DNA of 64,000 bases, from NCBI GenBank assembly GCA_016987375.1, contig PJRA01000005.1, positions 3,876,043 through 3,940,042 on the forward strand. The letters run 5' to 3'. The position numbers were made by a program, and so were the translations under genes. Below, piece by piece: positions 47,398 through 58,161 of the stretch. Within the stretch, counting starts at the first letter, position 1; every line of letters starts with the position of its first letter. Under the pieces are notes generated by a model that was not told the DNA's origin, ran no database searches, and saw only the letters and a list, made by a program, of their open reading frames with translations. Origin of the DNA: Brachionus koreanus. Lineage: Eukaryota > Rotifera > Eurotatoria > Ploima > Brachionidae.

Positions 47398-48698
47398 TAA
47401 AGTAATGACCCTATTCTCAACCAGAAAAGAATAAGGAAAAAAATAATATTCGATTTTTTAATGATTTTAATTGAATATTTTTAGTAATTTTTTTTTAATT
47501 TAAAATTGATTTGTAAGCTATGAAGTATTAGAAGTGTATTTTGATTATTGAATGTCTTTTAGAAAGTTATAAAAGAGAAAGAAGGTATACTTATAAGTCC
47601 GTGAGGTTCTTAACTGAAAGAGATTAAACTTAATATAAATTTGAACAGGAATAGCTGTTATTAATAAGCGAACGCTTTAGGATTCATCAAAAGACACTTT
47701 TTTATTTTAAAATGTAATCAATACTCATCAAATAAAATAAAATAAAATCGGCACTGTTTAGCCTACTGATATGATAAGGTTTATTAATTTTAGAAATTTT
47801 TTTACATTAGATGCTCAGAATTTTTGTGAAATCAAAAAATTAATGGTCCTAATTTGAAGCTTTTGAATTTGTATTTCTAATTTTGATCAAAAATGCTTGA
47901 AATTGATTGATTCCTCATATTTGAAAAGCCGACATGTTTCAGAAGTCAAAATATCAGCACGCATCAGTAAAAAAAAAAAACAAAAATTTAAAAGGTGAAT
48001 TAATGTCCAGTTTTTCAATAAATTTGTATCGGTCCTTTTGCTTTAGCAAGAAAATTTGGACTTGACTTGGACATTTTACTATCTTCTAGTTGGGATTGGT
48101 TTTTTTTGCTACAGATATGTGAATGAAATGATTTATTTTAATGCTAACTTTTTAAAATACATCAAAAGCTAAAAATATAAACTAAAATTAAATGAGGCTA
48201 TTATAAATAATTAAAATTTAAACAAGAACAAAAAAAAAGTAAGCGGTTTTGTATTTTAAACGGTAAATTAAGATACAATTTAATTTAATTAAAAAATAAA
48301 CTCAAATACTCATGATCGGTGCACGCTTTTGTCTTTGCTTAGCTTAGAATCATTGCTATTAAAGAATCATTTGACAAAAATTCTCAATCAAAAATAATAA
48401 TTTATTAAAGCTTACCTTTCGATTCGACTATAAAAGCATTTAATTACTTTGTTTAGAATTAGAAAAAAAAAAAAAAAGTATCAGCTTGATTAGTCTAGAT
48501 GAAATACCTTTTTTCAGATATTCTATTTTGAGTTGGCATCATATTTATTCAATGATTAATCGATATTTGTTATTATCTAGGAGAATTTTTTTATTTGTTG
48601 ATTTGTTGTAGCTAAAAGAGCTCTTTTTTTCAACCAATAGACTATTTTTCTCTATTTTTCTTCTATTTGTTTATTCTAATTGGTTTAGTTTTATTTTA
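47398..48698. other. Upstream region of the bHLH gene
   Basis: About 1.3 kb of AT-rich DNA. No coding exon was seen. A pyrimidine-rich TTTTATTTTAG ends near 48699, a possible 3' splice site for the bHLH mRNA. Confidence 0.4.
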
Positions 48699-48768
48699 GA
48701 CACACGTTTAAATTAAACGTTTGAGTCCAAATTTAGTTAGAAAAAACAATTTCCATCAACTATCAGAA

Positions 48769-49542
48769 ATGTTCTTTGAAGCCAATATGATAAAGTCGGA
48801 GTTTATTGAGTCATTCGACGATCAGTCCAAGCTGATGAGTCAATGGTTCAATGATATAGAAACATCGCCATCATCTTCCTGCTCTATTCCATCCTCTCCT
48901 TTTGATCTCACCAGAGATCTGCTACAGCCAAACCATTTGGACAATCAATTACAAATGCAGTATCACTACGATGTTCAATATCAGGAAAACGCTTACCACT
49001 ATGAAAATGTTACAAATCAGTTTGATTATGGCAACCAGTACTACCACTCCAACTACTATCCGAATTACAATGACTATTCATGCTACTATCAGACTTCGTC
49101 GCAAAGTTTCGACAATTCAGCTCAGTTGAGAAACTCACTAGAACTAGACAGCTCGAATATATCAGTTTCGTTTTCATGTAGTCTGACCGAAACTGACGAG
49201 GATGATTTAATCGAACAGCTAGATGATGCCAAAAGACTGGTCTTCCCAACGAACAGAGTTCAGCAAAGACAAAGCCGCAAGCCAATTTGTAACCGAGCGG
49301 ACCAAGACTTGAGCGCGGAATCGAATGGAAAACGAAAGAGAAAGAGAATTCTCAATCGGCTGCAGAGAGCCGAGGCTACAATGAGAGAAAAGAGAAGAAT
49401 GCTTAAGCTTAATAAAGCGTTTGAAGAGTTGAGAAAAGTTTTGCCCATTTCTGAATTCGCCAAAAATAAGCTTTCAAGATCAGAAACGCTAAAATCAGCT
49501 ATCGAATATATTGACCGCATGGCACAACTATTATCCTTGTAG
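48769..49542 (+). CDS. bHLH transcription factor
   Basis: ATG at 48769 is the first in-frame Met, giving 257 aa. The open frame extends to 48712 behind a possible splice acceptor, so a further N-terminal exon is possible. The N-terminal 190 residues are rich in Ser, Asn, Tyr, Gln and His, typical of disordered activation regions. The basic helix-loop-helix at about 196-255 reads RLQRAEATMREKRRMLKLNK, then AFEELRKVLP, a loop and LSRSETLKSAIEYIDRMAQL, ending at the C-terminus. The basic region holds the expected E (contacts CA of the E-box) and R residues. Helix 2 with 'ETLKSAIEYI' recalls achaete-scute and related class II bHLH proteins, but the basic region differs. The subfamily is unresolved. 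It is likely a nuclear cell-fate regulator binding E-boxes as a dimer. Poly-A signals follow at about 49618. Confidence 0.88.
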   Translation: MFFEANMIKSEFIESFDDQSKLMSQWFNDIETSPSSSCSIPSSPFDLTRDLLQPNHLDNQLQMQYHYDVQYQENAYHYENVTNQFDYGNQYYHSNYYPNYNDYSCYYQTSSQSFDNSAQLRNSLELDSSNISVSFSCSLTETDEDDLIEQLDDAKRLVFPTNRVQQRQSRKPICNRADQDLSAESNGKRKRKRILNRLQRAEATMREKRRMLKLNKAFEELRKVLPISEFAKNKLSRSETLKSAIEYIDRMAQLLSL

Positions 49543-50844
49543 CATTTTAATTTTTCGCTTTTATTCTTATTTAACTATAGCTATTTATTGTAAATTTGAT
49601 TAATATTAATATTTTATAATAAAAAATAAATTATTAAATATATTTGTTTTTAATAGTCGAATAGTAGTTATTTAAATTCAATTAAATCATGTGCCTAACA
49701 CAATTATGAAAGCACTCTATTTCAATTTTTAAATCTAGTTAGTAAGACAGAACTTCACTTTTTTTTTCTTTACATCATCCTCGCGGTGTTTACTAAATAA
49801 ATATAAGTAAAAACCATTTGTTGTCTTTAATTGAAATGTAAATTGAGAATTAATTCAAGAAAAAAGTGTTTTGTAATTTATAAAATTTAATATAAACATG
49901 TCTTGTAAAGCAATTAAGATACTTTTTTTTTCAAATTATTCAATTTATTTTCTTTCAAAATAAACATAATTTTAAGTTTGTCTTAAAATAAGGATTTTTG
50001 AAATTTTAATCCATAAACCATTAAGGCTGCTCTAATTAAGTGGATAAAAGTTAATCAAATTAAAATATTTCTAATTTTTAACTCATATTTTTTGACAATT
50101 AAACAGTTAAAAGCAATAAAAAATAATTGATAAGAGTCATATTAATCGTATAGCTCGTCAATATTGTTCCATTGTATTGTAAGTACTCATCTTAAACTAA
50201 GATATTCTACGAGTTTGTAATTTTTAGTTTCAAATTGCTTCAATGTGTAATTTAAGATGTTTTAAGAGCGAAGAAAAAATTTAGATACTGCATATTTTAA
50301 GTCCGCATGACTTTTTCAGGTGTAAAGATTTTCTTCAAGTGTGCTAAGTTAATTCATGTTTCAGCTTTCTTCTTATTCTTCTTCTAACTCATAAATAACT
50401 GTCTTGTTCAGTAACAGTTGGACATTATTGTCTACTGGTGTCATGCATTTTAGTTTATTTTTCGTCTTAAAGTTTTTAGTTTTGACAGACTTTTGCTTTG
50501 AATTAATTATGTTTTAATAGCCTTTCAATCGATGCATATCATATTATCCAAATTGACTAATTGTTTACAACGATTAAATGTAAACAAAAAACTAATCTTT
50601 AAGTCATATTTAGATAATTCCTCAAGCATATCCATAACACCTTATTAAATTAAACTAACAACTAACGATACATCCTGTTAGGGACCATGAGCTATTCTTC
50701 TTTACTTTATTTTATTTTAAGTTTAATTTATCATGTGATTTGAAATTGAAATATCAATTTATTTATTTAGACAGTCATTTCAAGATTAGCCTAGTAAAAT
50801 TTATCATTATTATTAAAAACATTGTTTAAAAATTAGTTAAATAA
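49543..50844. other. Intergenic region
   Basis: AT-rich, no supported exon. Confidence 0.35.
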
Positions 50845-51011
50845 GCAATTAGTTCCTTTCACTAAAAACTAGTCAAGTTTTATTTTCACTTAGTCATTTA
50901 TCTTTTTTATTTTGAATGTTTTTATTCAATCGCTAGGCTGACAAGAGGGACTATGTTCCATTCTGAGCTGCCTGGGGTATTCCCTAAAACTATTTAAATA
51001 AATAAATAAAT
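50845..51011 (+). mobile_element. Truncated LINE 3' end with (TAAA)n tail, copy 2
   Basis: A near-identical direct copy of 47228-47397, 3.6 kb away. It begins GCAATTAGTTCCTTTCAC and ends AAATAAATAAATAAATG. The two differ at only a few positions, so at least one insertion is recent. Confidence 0.65.
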
Positions 51012-51339
51012 GAATTGTTTAAAAATTGGTAAATGCACAATAGAATACTACTCTGTGGGTTTTTAAATAAAACAAGTACAAATAATGAATTTAAGTATTT
51101 GAATTAATTTGAGCATAGTTGAAATTTTGAAATTTAATTAAAAATTTTACGGCTTACAATTACTATCTATATTGCGAAAGTAAAAAGAAAAATGGTTTAA
51201 TTGTTTATTTAAAAAAAAGACACCAATTATTTAATTAAAACAAAAAATAAAATCAAAATATACATTTGCAGAACTTTTTGATCCGACGTCTCATTTTTTG
51301 TCACTCAATTACTTATTAATTTATTCACTCATTGTAGAA

Positions 51340-52870
51340 CATAGGGTCATTACTTTTGATTTCCTCTCAAGTCGATCTTTCGCCTTCTCCACATGTCATT
51401 CCCATTTCGGTGAGCTCTTTCATAATAATTGACCTCCTTGTTACTGCTGGTCTTTCTACTTTACGTCGCCCTTGTGGTGTCCATTGAAGGGACTTTTGGT
51501 ATTCTTTTTTCTTTCATTCTAAGTCCAAGCCATCGCAATTTTTTGTTCTTAATGCATTTTCTTAATGGCTCTGAATTTGTTCTTTTTTATAGTTCAGAAT
51601 TTGACAGTGTCTCAGGTCAGTATATCTCCAGAATTATTCGAGCACTTCCAGTATGAACGGTATTTAGATTTCTTTTATCAGATTCACTTCCGTAATTTAG
51701 TGTACAGTTTGATTTTTGTTTGTCTCTTTTTCTGCTCCTATTGCTGTACTGATGGTGCTTCATAAGTATGTATGTAAATAGTATTTTGATTCTTTTACTA
51801 ATTCGATTTGTCACTTTCGTTTTTGCCGCATTTATTTCGAGTCCAGCTTGTTTAGAATTGTTTGCCAAATCTTGTGTCTTCATATAATCTGCATATGTTC
51901 TTCCGTCCTAGATATTAGTACCAGATCAAGTCTAAGTCTTCAAGCTTTTAACTGACAGTTGTTTTCTTCAATACAAAATCAATCACTATTAGGAATAGTG
52001 TCGGAGAGAGAACGCACTCTTACCTTACTCATGTACAAACTTTGAAGCTCTCAGAATACCCTTTTTCCAGAATCACACTACACTCAAATTTCTAGTAGAA
52101 GAGTTTTATCGAGTTAACTTTTTTCTGTGGTAAGTCATATGATCTTAGCATGGCTCACAGGGCTTCTCTATGTATGCTGTCAAAGGCTTTTTTGAAGTCA
52201 ATGAAGTTAAGATATAAGACAAGGGGCTGTTCCATTCGAGACTTTGCTCTTTGATGTTTCTAAGTTCAAATATCTGGTCTATGCATCCTCTCCCTCGTCT
52301 AAATCCTGCTTGTTCTTCTCTGAGTGTAACATTCAAAGAGCTTCTGATTCTTTCAAGAATTATGCTACAGAACGCCTTGCTTGCTATTGGTAGTAGTATT
52401 ATTCCTCTCCAATTATCACAGATCATTTTGTTTCCTTTCTTAGGGAGCTTGACTATTAGGCCTTTTGACCGATCCTCTGGTATAATTTCTTGTCGCCATA
52501 TTTTGCTAAAGAGATCGTGCAGTATCCCTAAAGTGATCCTACCATCAACTTTCAGCATTACTGCTGTTATCATCATTTTTTTTTTTAACCCTATTCTATC
52601 CTATGTGGATAATGGGGAGGAGCTCATCTCCTTTTCAAGTACCTTTTTGAGCAACAGCTCCGATCTGACACAGAGGCTACTGCATCGAATTTATCATCAT
52701 TTACAAAGCTGCAATTTTTTAGAGCCTTTATAGCAGTTTCTATTTCTTTTAGGCTTGGCACTTCTGTGTCAACATTTAGATAAGTGCTAGCTGGTTCTAG
52801 TTGTAAATGCTCTTTGGTGTGTTCTCTTTCTGACACTATTCGTAATACTGATTGTTTATGAACCGAACAA
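51340..52870 (-). mobile_element. Decayed non-LTR retrotransposon (LINE) with RT domain
   Basis: Minus-strand fragments appear in ORF2 order. 52836-52624 has VPSLKEIETAIKALKN, the linker before RT. 52576-52145 has IPEDRSKGLIVKLPKKGNK, then NWRGIILLPIASKAFC and EEQAGFRRGRGCIDQIFELR, the RT fingers. After frame changes come CVLSP and a YADY where the catalytic YADD is expected. Then ANNSKQAGLEINAAKTKV and, at 51480-51360, TPQGRRKVERPAVTRRSI then KELTEMGMTCGEGERST, the usual C-terminal tail. Several stops and frameshifts and the lost second catalytic Asp show it is inactive. The 5' endonuclease part is missing. Confidence 0.85.
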
Positions 52871-53325
52871 GATTAATCTCCAAAAAAAAATGAAGTTAAA
52901 TTAAAATAAAAATTGATATTGGTATTTCTACAGCTTATGAGATTATTGAAAGCGTCTAAAGGTTTTAATAGTATTTTACTTTGATAAAGTGTTTTTAATA
53001 AATTCAACTATTTGACCTTAAAAAAAATACAGAAAATATTTAATTTAATTATTCTAATTGATTTTATTAGTTTTTTTAATTAAATGTTATTTATGCTTAA
53101 ATATATGACGCAAAATTTTTTTAGCTAAGTTTTGGGAGGATTTTGATTTATAATAAAAAAAATAAAAAAAAAAAGAATGCTTATAAAGCTTATAGCTTTT
53201 TTTTTAAAAGTTATTACTAATTATCTATAAAATAATATTTCTGCAAATGCACTACAGCCAAATTTGTCATTTGTCCCAATTTAAATAATGCTAAATTTTC
53301 AGATTTTCACAATGATGCGACTATG
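52871..53325. other. Intergenic region
   Basis: AT-rich. CACTACAGCCAAATTTG at about 53251 recurs in similar form near 55355 (minus) and 59062. Confidence 0.3.
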
Positions 53326-53526
53326 AAAATTTTTGATTAAATTTCATTTTTCAAAAATGATCAAAGCATTTTAAATGCGCAATTAAATTTCAATTTAATC
53401 CTCTTTAAGAAGTCTAAAAATAAAGCTTTGAAATTTTTCAAAAATCAAAAAATCTGCGATGAAATTTAATTGCGTATTTATAATGTTTGGTTCATTTTTG
53501 AAAAATAAAATTTGATCAAAAATTTT
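53326..53526. repeat. Long inverted repeat, 67-nt arms
   Basis: Arms 53326-53392 and 53460-53526 are reverse complements at about 60 of 67 positions by eye, separated by a 67-nt spacer. The RNA could fold into a near-perfect hairpin. No open frame lies within it. It could be a MITE-like element or a hairpin RNA source. Confidence 0.75.
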
Positions 53527-54157
53527 ACTTTGCCTTACATTTAGAGAACTTTATTTTAATATTTATTCAAATCATTTATCTCTTTTTTTTTAAATTCACA
53601 GCAAAATTTAAAATTGAACTCCAATCTGATTTAACATTTTTTTTCAAAACAAGTTAAATATTTTTCATTCAAACCTATCAAGGCAAATTTTAATTAATAG
53701 ATTTACAGAACTTGATTTTGATCTTGTCAAATTTGGTACACAATATAGAAAGAGATCTAATGTTTTTTTTAAATAAAATAATTAAAAATATTTTTAAATC
53801 GTCTCTAATTTAATTCATTATTTTCAGTTTATATTTATTAAAAATTTTAAAACTAAAAATTTAAAAAGTTGAAATTTTTGTCTCAATAACTTTAAAAATA
53901 AATTTTGGATAAATTTTAATTTTGAACTTTTTAAGGCTTTAGTTATTTTCTAAATTTAATAGGATAAATTGAAATGCTCTGTTAAGTTTGCTTTTTAAGA
54001 AACCAAAATAAACAAGTGCTTTAATTTTTCTACAAAATGATAAAATTATATCAAAGATTTATTTAAACTCGCGAACAAATTAGCAAAAAAAATAATTAAT
54101 CAAGTGAAATTTCTTTATAAAATAAGATTCTATACATTGTTGAATTATTCAAATATC
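53527..54157. other. Intergenic, downstream of RAB18
   Basis: AT-rich and without features. It probably contains the RAB18 3' UTR on the minus strand. Confidence 0.35.
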
Positions 54158-54760
54158 TTAACAATAACCACAGTTTGCATTTTGATTTAGTTGAGAATTT
54201 TGCCCAACATTCAAATTATTCGATCTATTTTCCCATAAGCCTGGTGTTTGAAGAATTTTTTCAACTAATTCTTCAAAAGCTATCTCAACACCTTCTTTAG
54301 TTTTAGCACTGGCTTCTATAAAAAGCATTGAATGCTTTCTCGCAAACTTTAAACCTTCTTCTTTTGTAACCTCTCGATTCGATTTGTCTATCTTGTTGCC
54401 AATCAACATTTTCACTATGTCTGGCTTGTTTGCAAAAGTTTCAAGTTCGTTAAGCCAATTTTCAAGTTTTGTAAACGTTTCACGACAAGAAACATCATAA
54501 ACGAGTATAGCACCTTGGGCGCCTCTGTAATAGCTAGGAGTTAGTGTTCGAAATCTTTCTTGACCAGCTGTGTCCCAAATAGCCAATTTTGTCTTGTTGC
54601 CTTCAACAGTTAAAGTCTTTACTTTAAAGTCTACTCCAATTGTTGCTGACAGCTGTGGATCGAACAAATCATCGGTAAATCGAAGCAAAAGTGATGACTT
54701 TCCTACTCCGCTTTCTCCGATAATTAGAATTTTCAACGTTGTTAGTATATCATCATCCAT
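54158..54760 (-). CDS. RAB18: RAB18 small GTPase
   Basis: A single-exon gene of 200 aa. G1 GESGVGKS is at residues 15-22. The effector region [19 protein letters not shown]3 [21 protein letters not shown]4 NKID and G5 EASAK are all intact. The switch and the '[21 protein letters not shown]' start closely fit RAB18, which controls lipid-droplet and ER-membrane contacts. The C-terminus ends NCGYC: a terminal Cys with another three residues before. This is a prenylation signal, though different from the CSVL ending of vertebrate RAB18. No intron interrupts the gene, in contrast to nearly all its neighbours, so retrocopy origin is conceivable. Confidence 0.94.
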   Translation of the reverse strand: MDDDILTTLKILIIGESGVGKSSLLLRFTDDLFDPQLSATIGVDFKVKTLTVEGNKTKLAIWDTAGQERFRTLTPSYYRGAQGAILVYDVSCRETFTKLENWLNELETFANKPDIVKMLIGNKIDKSNREVTKEEGLKFARKHSMLFIEASAKTKEGVEIAFEELVEKILQTPGLWENRSNNLNVGQNSQLNQNANCGYC

Positions 54761-54782
54761 TCTCTTGAAAAAGAAAGTTTGA

Positions 54783-56622
54783 ATTATCTTTCTAAAATAA
54801 ATTATAAAATAGAGAGCAATTCAGTTCAAAATTATAAATTACGAATATTTTTTTTCGTATCAAATTGAAATAATTTATGTGAAATAATTTTAAAAAATTT
54901 TATTCTAAGAATTTGAAATTTAAATTTGCTCTAACAAGACAATATTTTTTATCTATAAATGAGGCCTCCTTTTTTTAGCTTTATGTTATATCAAATCGAA
55001 TCATAAAATATTTTACAGAGAAAATTACCATCACAGAAAACTCCAAAATAAATCAGTTGCTATGTGCAGCATTTATCTAACTTTTAAATTAATAGCTTGG
55101 CAATTTGAAAAAATTAATAATGTCCAAAAACCATTGCATTTATTGAATGAAATTAGACCGAGAGCCTGCAAATTTTTACAGTATTTATTGTCAGCACATT
55201 GTGGTTTTGTGAAATTTAGTACAATAGAACAGAGCAGAATGTTAAAAATTTTTGTAACTTCTTTTAAAAGTCAAAAGCAAGTTCTGTAAATGTAACATGG
55301 TGCAACATTCAACATGCAAACTTAGCATAATTTTAATTTGACCAAATTTGGCTATAGTGAATTTTGAAGAGTTTTTCCACATCATTAGTAGGCTTGGTGT
55401 TTTGTTGCAACTAAGTATGTTGCACTTTGTTGCGCTTACAGAACTAATTAAAAACTTTCCGAAAAAAAGTTATAAGCTTTTTTAGAATTAATTCTTGTTC
55501 TCTTTTTATATTTTGTAACAAATTCCAAAATCTACATTTTGACTATGAAAAAGAATAAAAAACAAAATTAAAAGAATGTAGTATTTTTCAAGTTCTAATA
55601 AATAAAATTTTTTTGATTTTTTTTAAATATTTTTCAATTTTAACTAAAAAATATTAAATTTCAAAAAATGATTTTTACTATTTCTATGTCTTTTTACGAA
55701 ATTTTCCCAGTCAAAAAAATTTTGTAGAATTAATAATGATTTTTTAAAGGTTTCCAAACGCTTTTTCTTCAAAACTATCGAAAAAGAAGAAATTCTATTT
55801 TGACAGTTTTCAAGTAAAATTAAACTAAACCAAATTTATCTTTTAAAAAATAATAAAATACATCGGTTTATCTATGGAAGCGATTATATCAATGCATTGC
55901 AGACCTAAATGAAATGTGTATGAGAAAAATGAATCATCCAGACACAAGGAAACATCATATGTGAGGTGATATCTAGAGGCACAATTAACAGGAAATTCTG
56001 TAAAAGTAAAGTTCAATGATTCAAAAGCTTTGGCTTTTATTTAATGCTTTTATACAATTTTCAAATTTTGAAATCTTAATTTTCTTCAATTTTTATTGTT
56101 TATTTTTAAACTCTTTTTACTAAAGTCAAATTATTTTCATTCTTTAAAAAAAGCTAATAAATATACCCGAAATCTTTGGACATTGAACACCGCCCTGTTT
56201 TATTATGAAATGTTTAAAAAAAACATATTTCCGAGAAAACCTTTTTTAAATAAACTAAATTTCTAATTTTTTTCTAAAGCAAACTTGATTATTTACAAAA
56301 ATTAATGAATTTTTTAACATATAACTAAATTCAACCAGAATGCTTTTTTTTAGAATACACCCAGGTGTGCATTTTAGTCAAAAATGGGGGGTGTGCATTT
56401 TTCAGATTAGTTCAATCAGTGATTAAATAAATTGATAAAAAAAAAATTTATAATGAAATTTGGCTTGAAAAAATTTGAAATTAAAATTATGAAATTTTGT
56501 GAAGAGGATTTTGTTTCTATAGCGACAAAATATTTAATAATTTAGCTTTTTTAGTTTATTCAACTTTTATTTCATTTCGAAGAACTAAGACTAAAACTAC
56601 TGAAACAGAATAACTGACTGCA
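54783..56622. other. Intergenic region between RAB18 and GAS8
   Basis: A divergent pair, so both promoters probably lie here. A 75-codon plus-strand frame at 55062 has no recognisable homology. A stretch at 55275-55320 resembles 58975-59015 (dispersed repeat). GTGTGCATTTT occurs twice in 56366-56402. Confidence 0.35.
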
Positions 56623-56650
56623 GTCGTATTGGTAATTGACTTAATTCAAA

Positions 56651-58161
56651 ATGGTAAATTTTTAGAAAATTTAAAAATTAAAAAGAATTTTTTCCAATTT
56701 ATCATTTTTTAGCCTCCAAAGGGAAAGAAAGGAAAGAAAGGAAAAGCTAAAAGGAACACTCCTACGGTTATCGAAGGAATTTCGACCGAGGAAATGTCCA
56801 AGGAACAACTTGAACAGCATATAGTTAGTATTCGCGAGGAATTGGATAGAGAGAGAGAAGAACGAAACTATTTTCAATTGGAAAGAGACAAAATAAACAC
56901 TTTTTGGGAGATAACTAAACGACAGCTGGAAGAAAAAAAAGCTGAATTGAGAAATAAAGATCGAGAAATGGAAGATAGCGAAGAGCGTCACCAAGTCGAA
57001 ATTAAAGTTATGAAACAAAAAGTAAAGCATTTGCTTTATGAACACCAGAATAATTTGGCTCAACTAAAATCAGAAGCTCAATTGGAACTTAAAGTTAATA
57101 ACGAACTTAATGAAGAAGGTCAATTGGACCTTAGAACCGAAAAGCGGCAACTAAAAATTTCGATGAAAGAACAAGAGCTGGCACACGAAGATGTGATACG
57201 AAACTTAAAAAAAAGTCACGACTCATTTGTTACCAATTTAAGAGAACAGTTTCAAAACCAAGCAAAAGAAATTGAGGAAAAATATGAGAAAAAACTCAAA
57301 CAGCTCCGAGACGAACTTGATATTAGACGAAAAACCGAAATACATGAAATTGAAGAACGCAAGAATAAGCAAATTAATAAATTAATGGCTGATCATGAGA
57401 AAGGTTTTAGTGATATTAAGAATTATTACAACGATATTACTTTGAATAATTTGTCTCTGATAAATACTTTGAAGAGTGAAATTGAAGAAGTCAAAAAGCA
57501 ACGAGAAAAGGTTGAAAAACAGATGTCGGAAGTGCAAGCAGAGAACAAAAGAATGGCTGAGCCTTTAAAGAAAGCTGAGGAGAGAGTTGCAGATTTAGAG
57601 AGACAATTGTTTTCGTATGAAAAAGATAAAGCTTTGCTTGCATCGACAAAAGCACGCTTAAAAGATTTAGAAGATCAATATGCTAAATTGGGTTGGGAAC
57701 ATGAGGTATTAACACAACGCTTTGAAGGAACAGTTAAAGAGCGTGATGAATTGTACAAAAAATTTGTCAAAGCTGTTCATGATGTACAGCAAAAGAGCAA
57801 TCTTAAGAACTTATTATTAGAAAAGAAACTTGGTGCATTGGGAGATACCTTAGAAAAGAAAGAAGCTCAACTGAACGAGGTGCTAACCGCATCCAATTTG
57901 GATCCGTCTGCTCTTACTGTTGTAACAAGAAAATTAGAAGACGTGTTAGATTCAAAAAATAGCGCTATTAAAGATTTACAATATGAATTGGCTAGAGTAT
58001 GCAAAGCTCATAATGATTTATTAAGAACTTACGAAGCCAAATTAGCTCAGTTTGGAATACCAGTAGAAGAAATGGGTTTCAAGCCTTTGGAGAGCACAAT
58101 TGGCGGAAATCAGCAACAATTGGGTAAAGGTGTATCTGGTCTTGTTTCGGCTCCGACATAA
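56651..58161 (+). CDS. GAS8: DRC4/GAS8, nexin-dynein regulatory complex subunit
   Basis: An almost entirely coiled-coil protein of 483 aa (vertebrate GAS8 is 478). The second exon runs 56713-58161. It begins [17 protein letters not shown] and matches GAS8 along its whole length. [40 protein letters not shown] and [20 protein letters not shown] are near-identical to the vertebrate protein, as is the ending [13 protein letters not shown] Met is needed before PPKG. The best reading is an exon of only ATG (56651-56653), a GTAAAT..TTTTTTAG intron of 59 nt, then exon 2. Starting at the internal ATG (56794) would drop the conserved basic N-terminus. The protein links axonemal doublet microtubules and regulates ciliary dynein, so it implies motile cilia. 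Confidence 0.96.

Noticed and set aside
55062..55289. 75-codon plus-strand frame
   Set aside because: No recognisable family, and it overlaps a dispersed repeat at its 3' end.
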